In this document: one piece after another, positions 63,563 to 64,000 of the stretch
Layout of the letters: the number at the start of each line of letters is the position of its first letter
Position numbering within the stretch: position 1 is the first letter of the stretch
Origin: an uncultured Acidaminococcus sp.
GTDB taxonomy: Bacteria; Bacillota; Negativicutes; Acidaminococcales; Acidaminococcaceae
DNA: 64,000 nt
Direction of reading: 5' to 3'
Assembly (NCBI GenBank): GCA_900554515.1
Contig: USHN01000003.1
Coordinates: 1-64,000, forward strand
Made by a program: the position numbers and the translations under genes
The notes under the pieces: model-generated
Told to the model about the DNA's origin: nothing
What the model saw: the letters and a program-made list of their open reading frames with translations, nothing else
Database searches by the model: none

Positions 63563-64000
63563 ATGACCCTTTTGCAACTGCTGTATTTTGAAACCCTTTC
63601 CCGGGTGCTCCATTATACCCGGGCGGCCCAAGAGCTCCATATCTCCCAGCCCAGCCTTTCCGATGCCATGAAAAAACTGGAAAAAGAGCTGGGTGTTAAG
63701 CTGTTTACCCGCAAGGACCGGCGCATGGTACTGACGCCCTATGGGCAGCGCTTTTTGCCCTATGTGCACAAAGCCTTGCAGCTGCTGGAAAACGGACGCT
63801 CTGCCCTGGCGGAAATGTCCAATGAAGCAGAATTAATCGTGAACCTGGGATATTTTCACTCCATTGCCTCCTCCTTTATCCCATCCATGATTGAAGCTTT
63901 CTATAAAGCCACCGGACAGCACAAAATTCACTTCCAATTTTTAGAAGATACCAGTTATGGCGTTCTCAGCAAAGTAAAGCAAGGAGAATTGGATGTGGGA
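63563..64000 (+). CDS. LysR-family regulator, truncated by the window end
   Basis: The first 146 codons are present. They encode a winged helix-turn-helix (about 1-60: LLQLLYFETLSRVLHYTRAAQELHISQPSLSDAMKKLEKELG) and the start of the effector-binding domain (ELIVNLGYFHSIASSFIP). GAAGGAGG precedes the ATG. By gene arrangement it probably controls the divergent acylating aldehyde dehydrogenase. The remaining ~150 codons lie beyond the window. Confidence 0.93.
   Translation, partial: MTLLQLLYFETLSRVLHYTRAAQELHISQPSLSDAMKKLEKELGVKLFTRKDRRMVLTPYGQRFLPYVHKALQLLENGRSALAEMSNEAELIVNLGYFHSIASSFIPSMIEAFYKATGQHKIHFQFLEDTSYGVLSKVKQGELDVG

Noticed and set aside
63443..63769. 108-codon minus-strand frame at the end of the window
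   Set aside because: It overlaps the LysR gene and its control region on the opposite strand and lacks a ribosome site.

Overview
The window looks like the chromosome of a diderm Firmicute of the Negativicutes, most likely Acidaminococcaceae; the genus is inferred, not proven. The genes for an outer membrane (TonB-dependent receptor, TonB, O-antigen ligase-like protein, ArnT-type glycosyltransferase) sit beside Firmicute hallmarks: a valS T-box leader, rplU-prp-rpmA with an L27 that carries an N-terminal extension, a SufCBDSU operon, GatCAB, and an ECF transporter next to truA. Most genes lie on the minus strand in tight operons. I see no rRNA, tRNA, CRISPR array, insertion sequence or prophage.

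Layout: 0.1-4.3 kb holds an OPT-family transporter and pnp. 4.4-9.7 kb is the suf iron-sulfur operon with a strong promoter and a leader that contains a 26-codon ORF. 9.8-17.6 kb has a GntP permease, an M48 peptidase, a DUF805 protein, and an uptake cluster (TonB-dependent receptor, binding lipoprotein, ABC ATPase, TonB) with no permease and no ExbBD. 17.8-21.0 kb is truA with ecfT-ecfA2-ecfA1. 21.3-22.1 kb has a plus-strand XRE regulator and a RelBE-type toxin-antitoxin pair with a palindromic operator. 22.2-28.4 kb carries an SDR, a flavodoxin, a LysR regulator, an AbgT transporter, a plus-strand membrane-protein gene broken by an in-frame TAA, and an M20-type amidohydrolase.

28.5-37.8 kb is the information-processing core: rpoC and rpoB behind a long leader with an intrinsic terminator and a candidate leader peptide, then rpmA, prp and rplU. 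37.8-44.9 kb has two EamA transporters, a short QueG-like protein, gatB-gatA-gatC and a DUF6282 hydrolase. 45.1-47.7 kb is the perR-ahpC-ahpF peroxide operon with a near-ideal PerR box. 47.8-53.3 kb holds an O-antigen ligase-like gene, folC and T-box-controlled valS. 53.4-61.8 kb contains a nitroreductase, two separate MoxR ATPase/VWA pairs, a second DUF805 protein, an unrecognised gene and a GT39 glycosyltransferase. The window ends with an acylating aldehyde dehydrogenase divergent from a truncated LysR gene; a perfect palindrome lies between them.

Most of the window is ordinary core genome. The observations most worth following are the rpoB leader, the suf leader ORF, the broken 26.5 kb gene, the duplicated MoxR/VWA systems and the permease-less uptake cluster.
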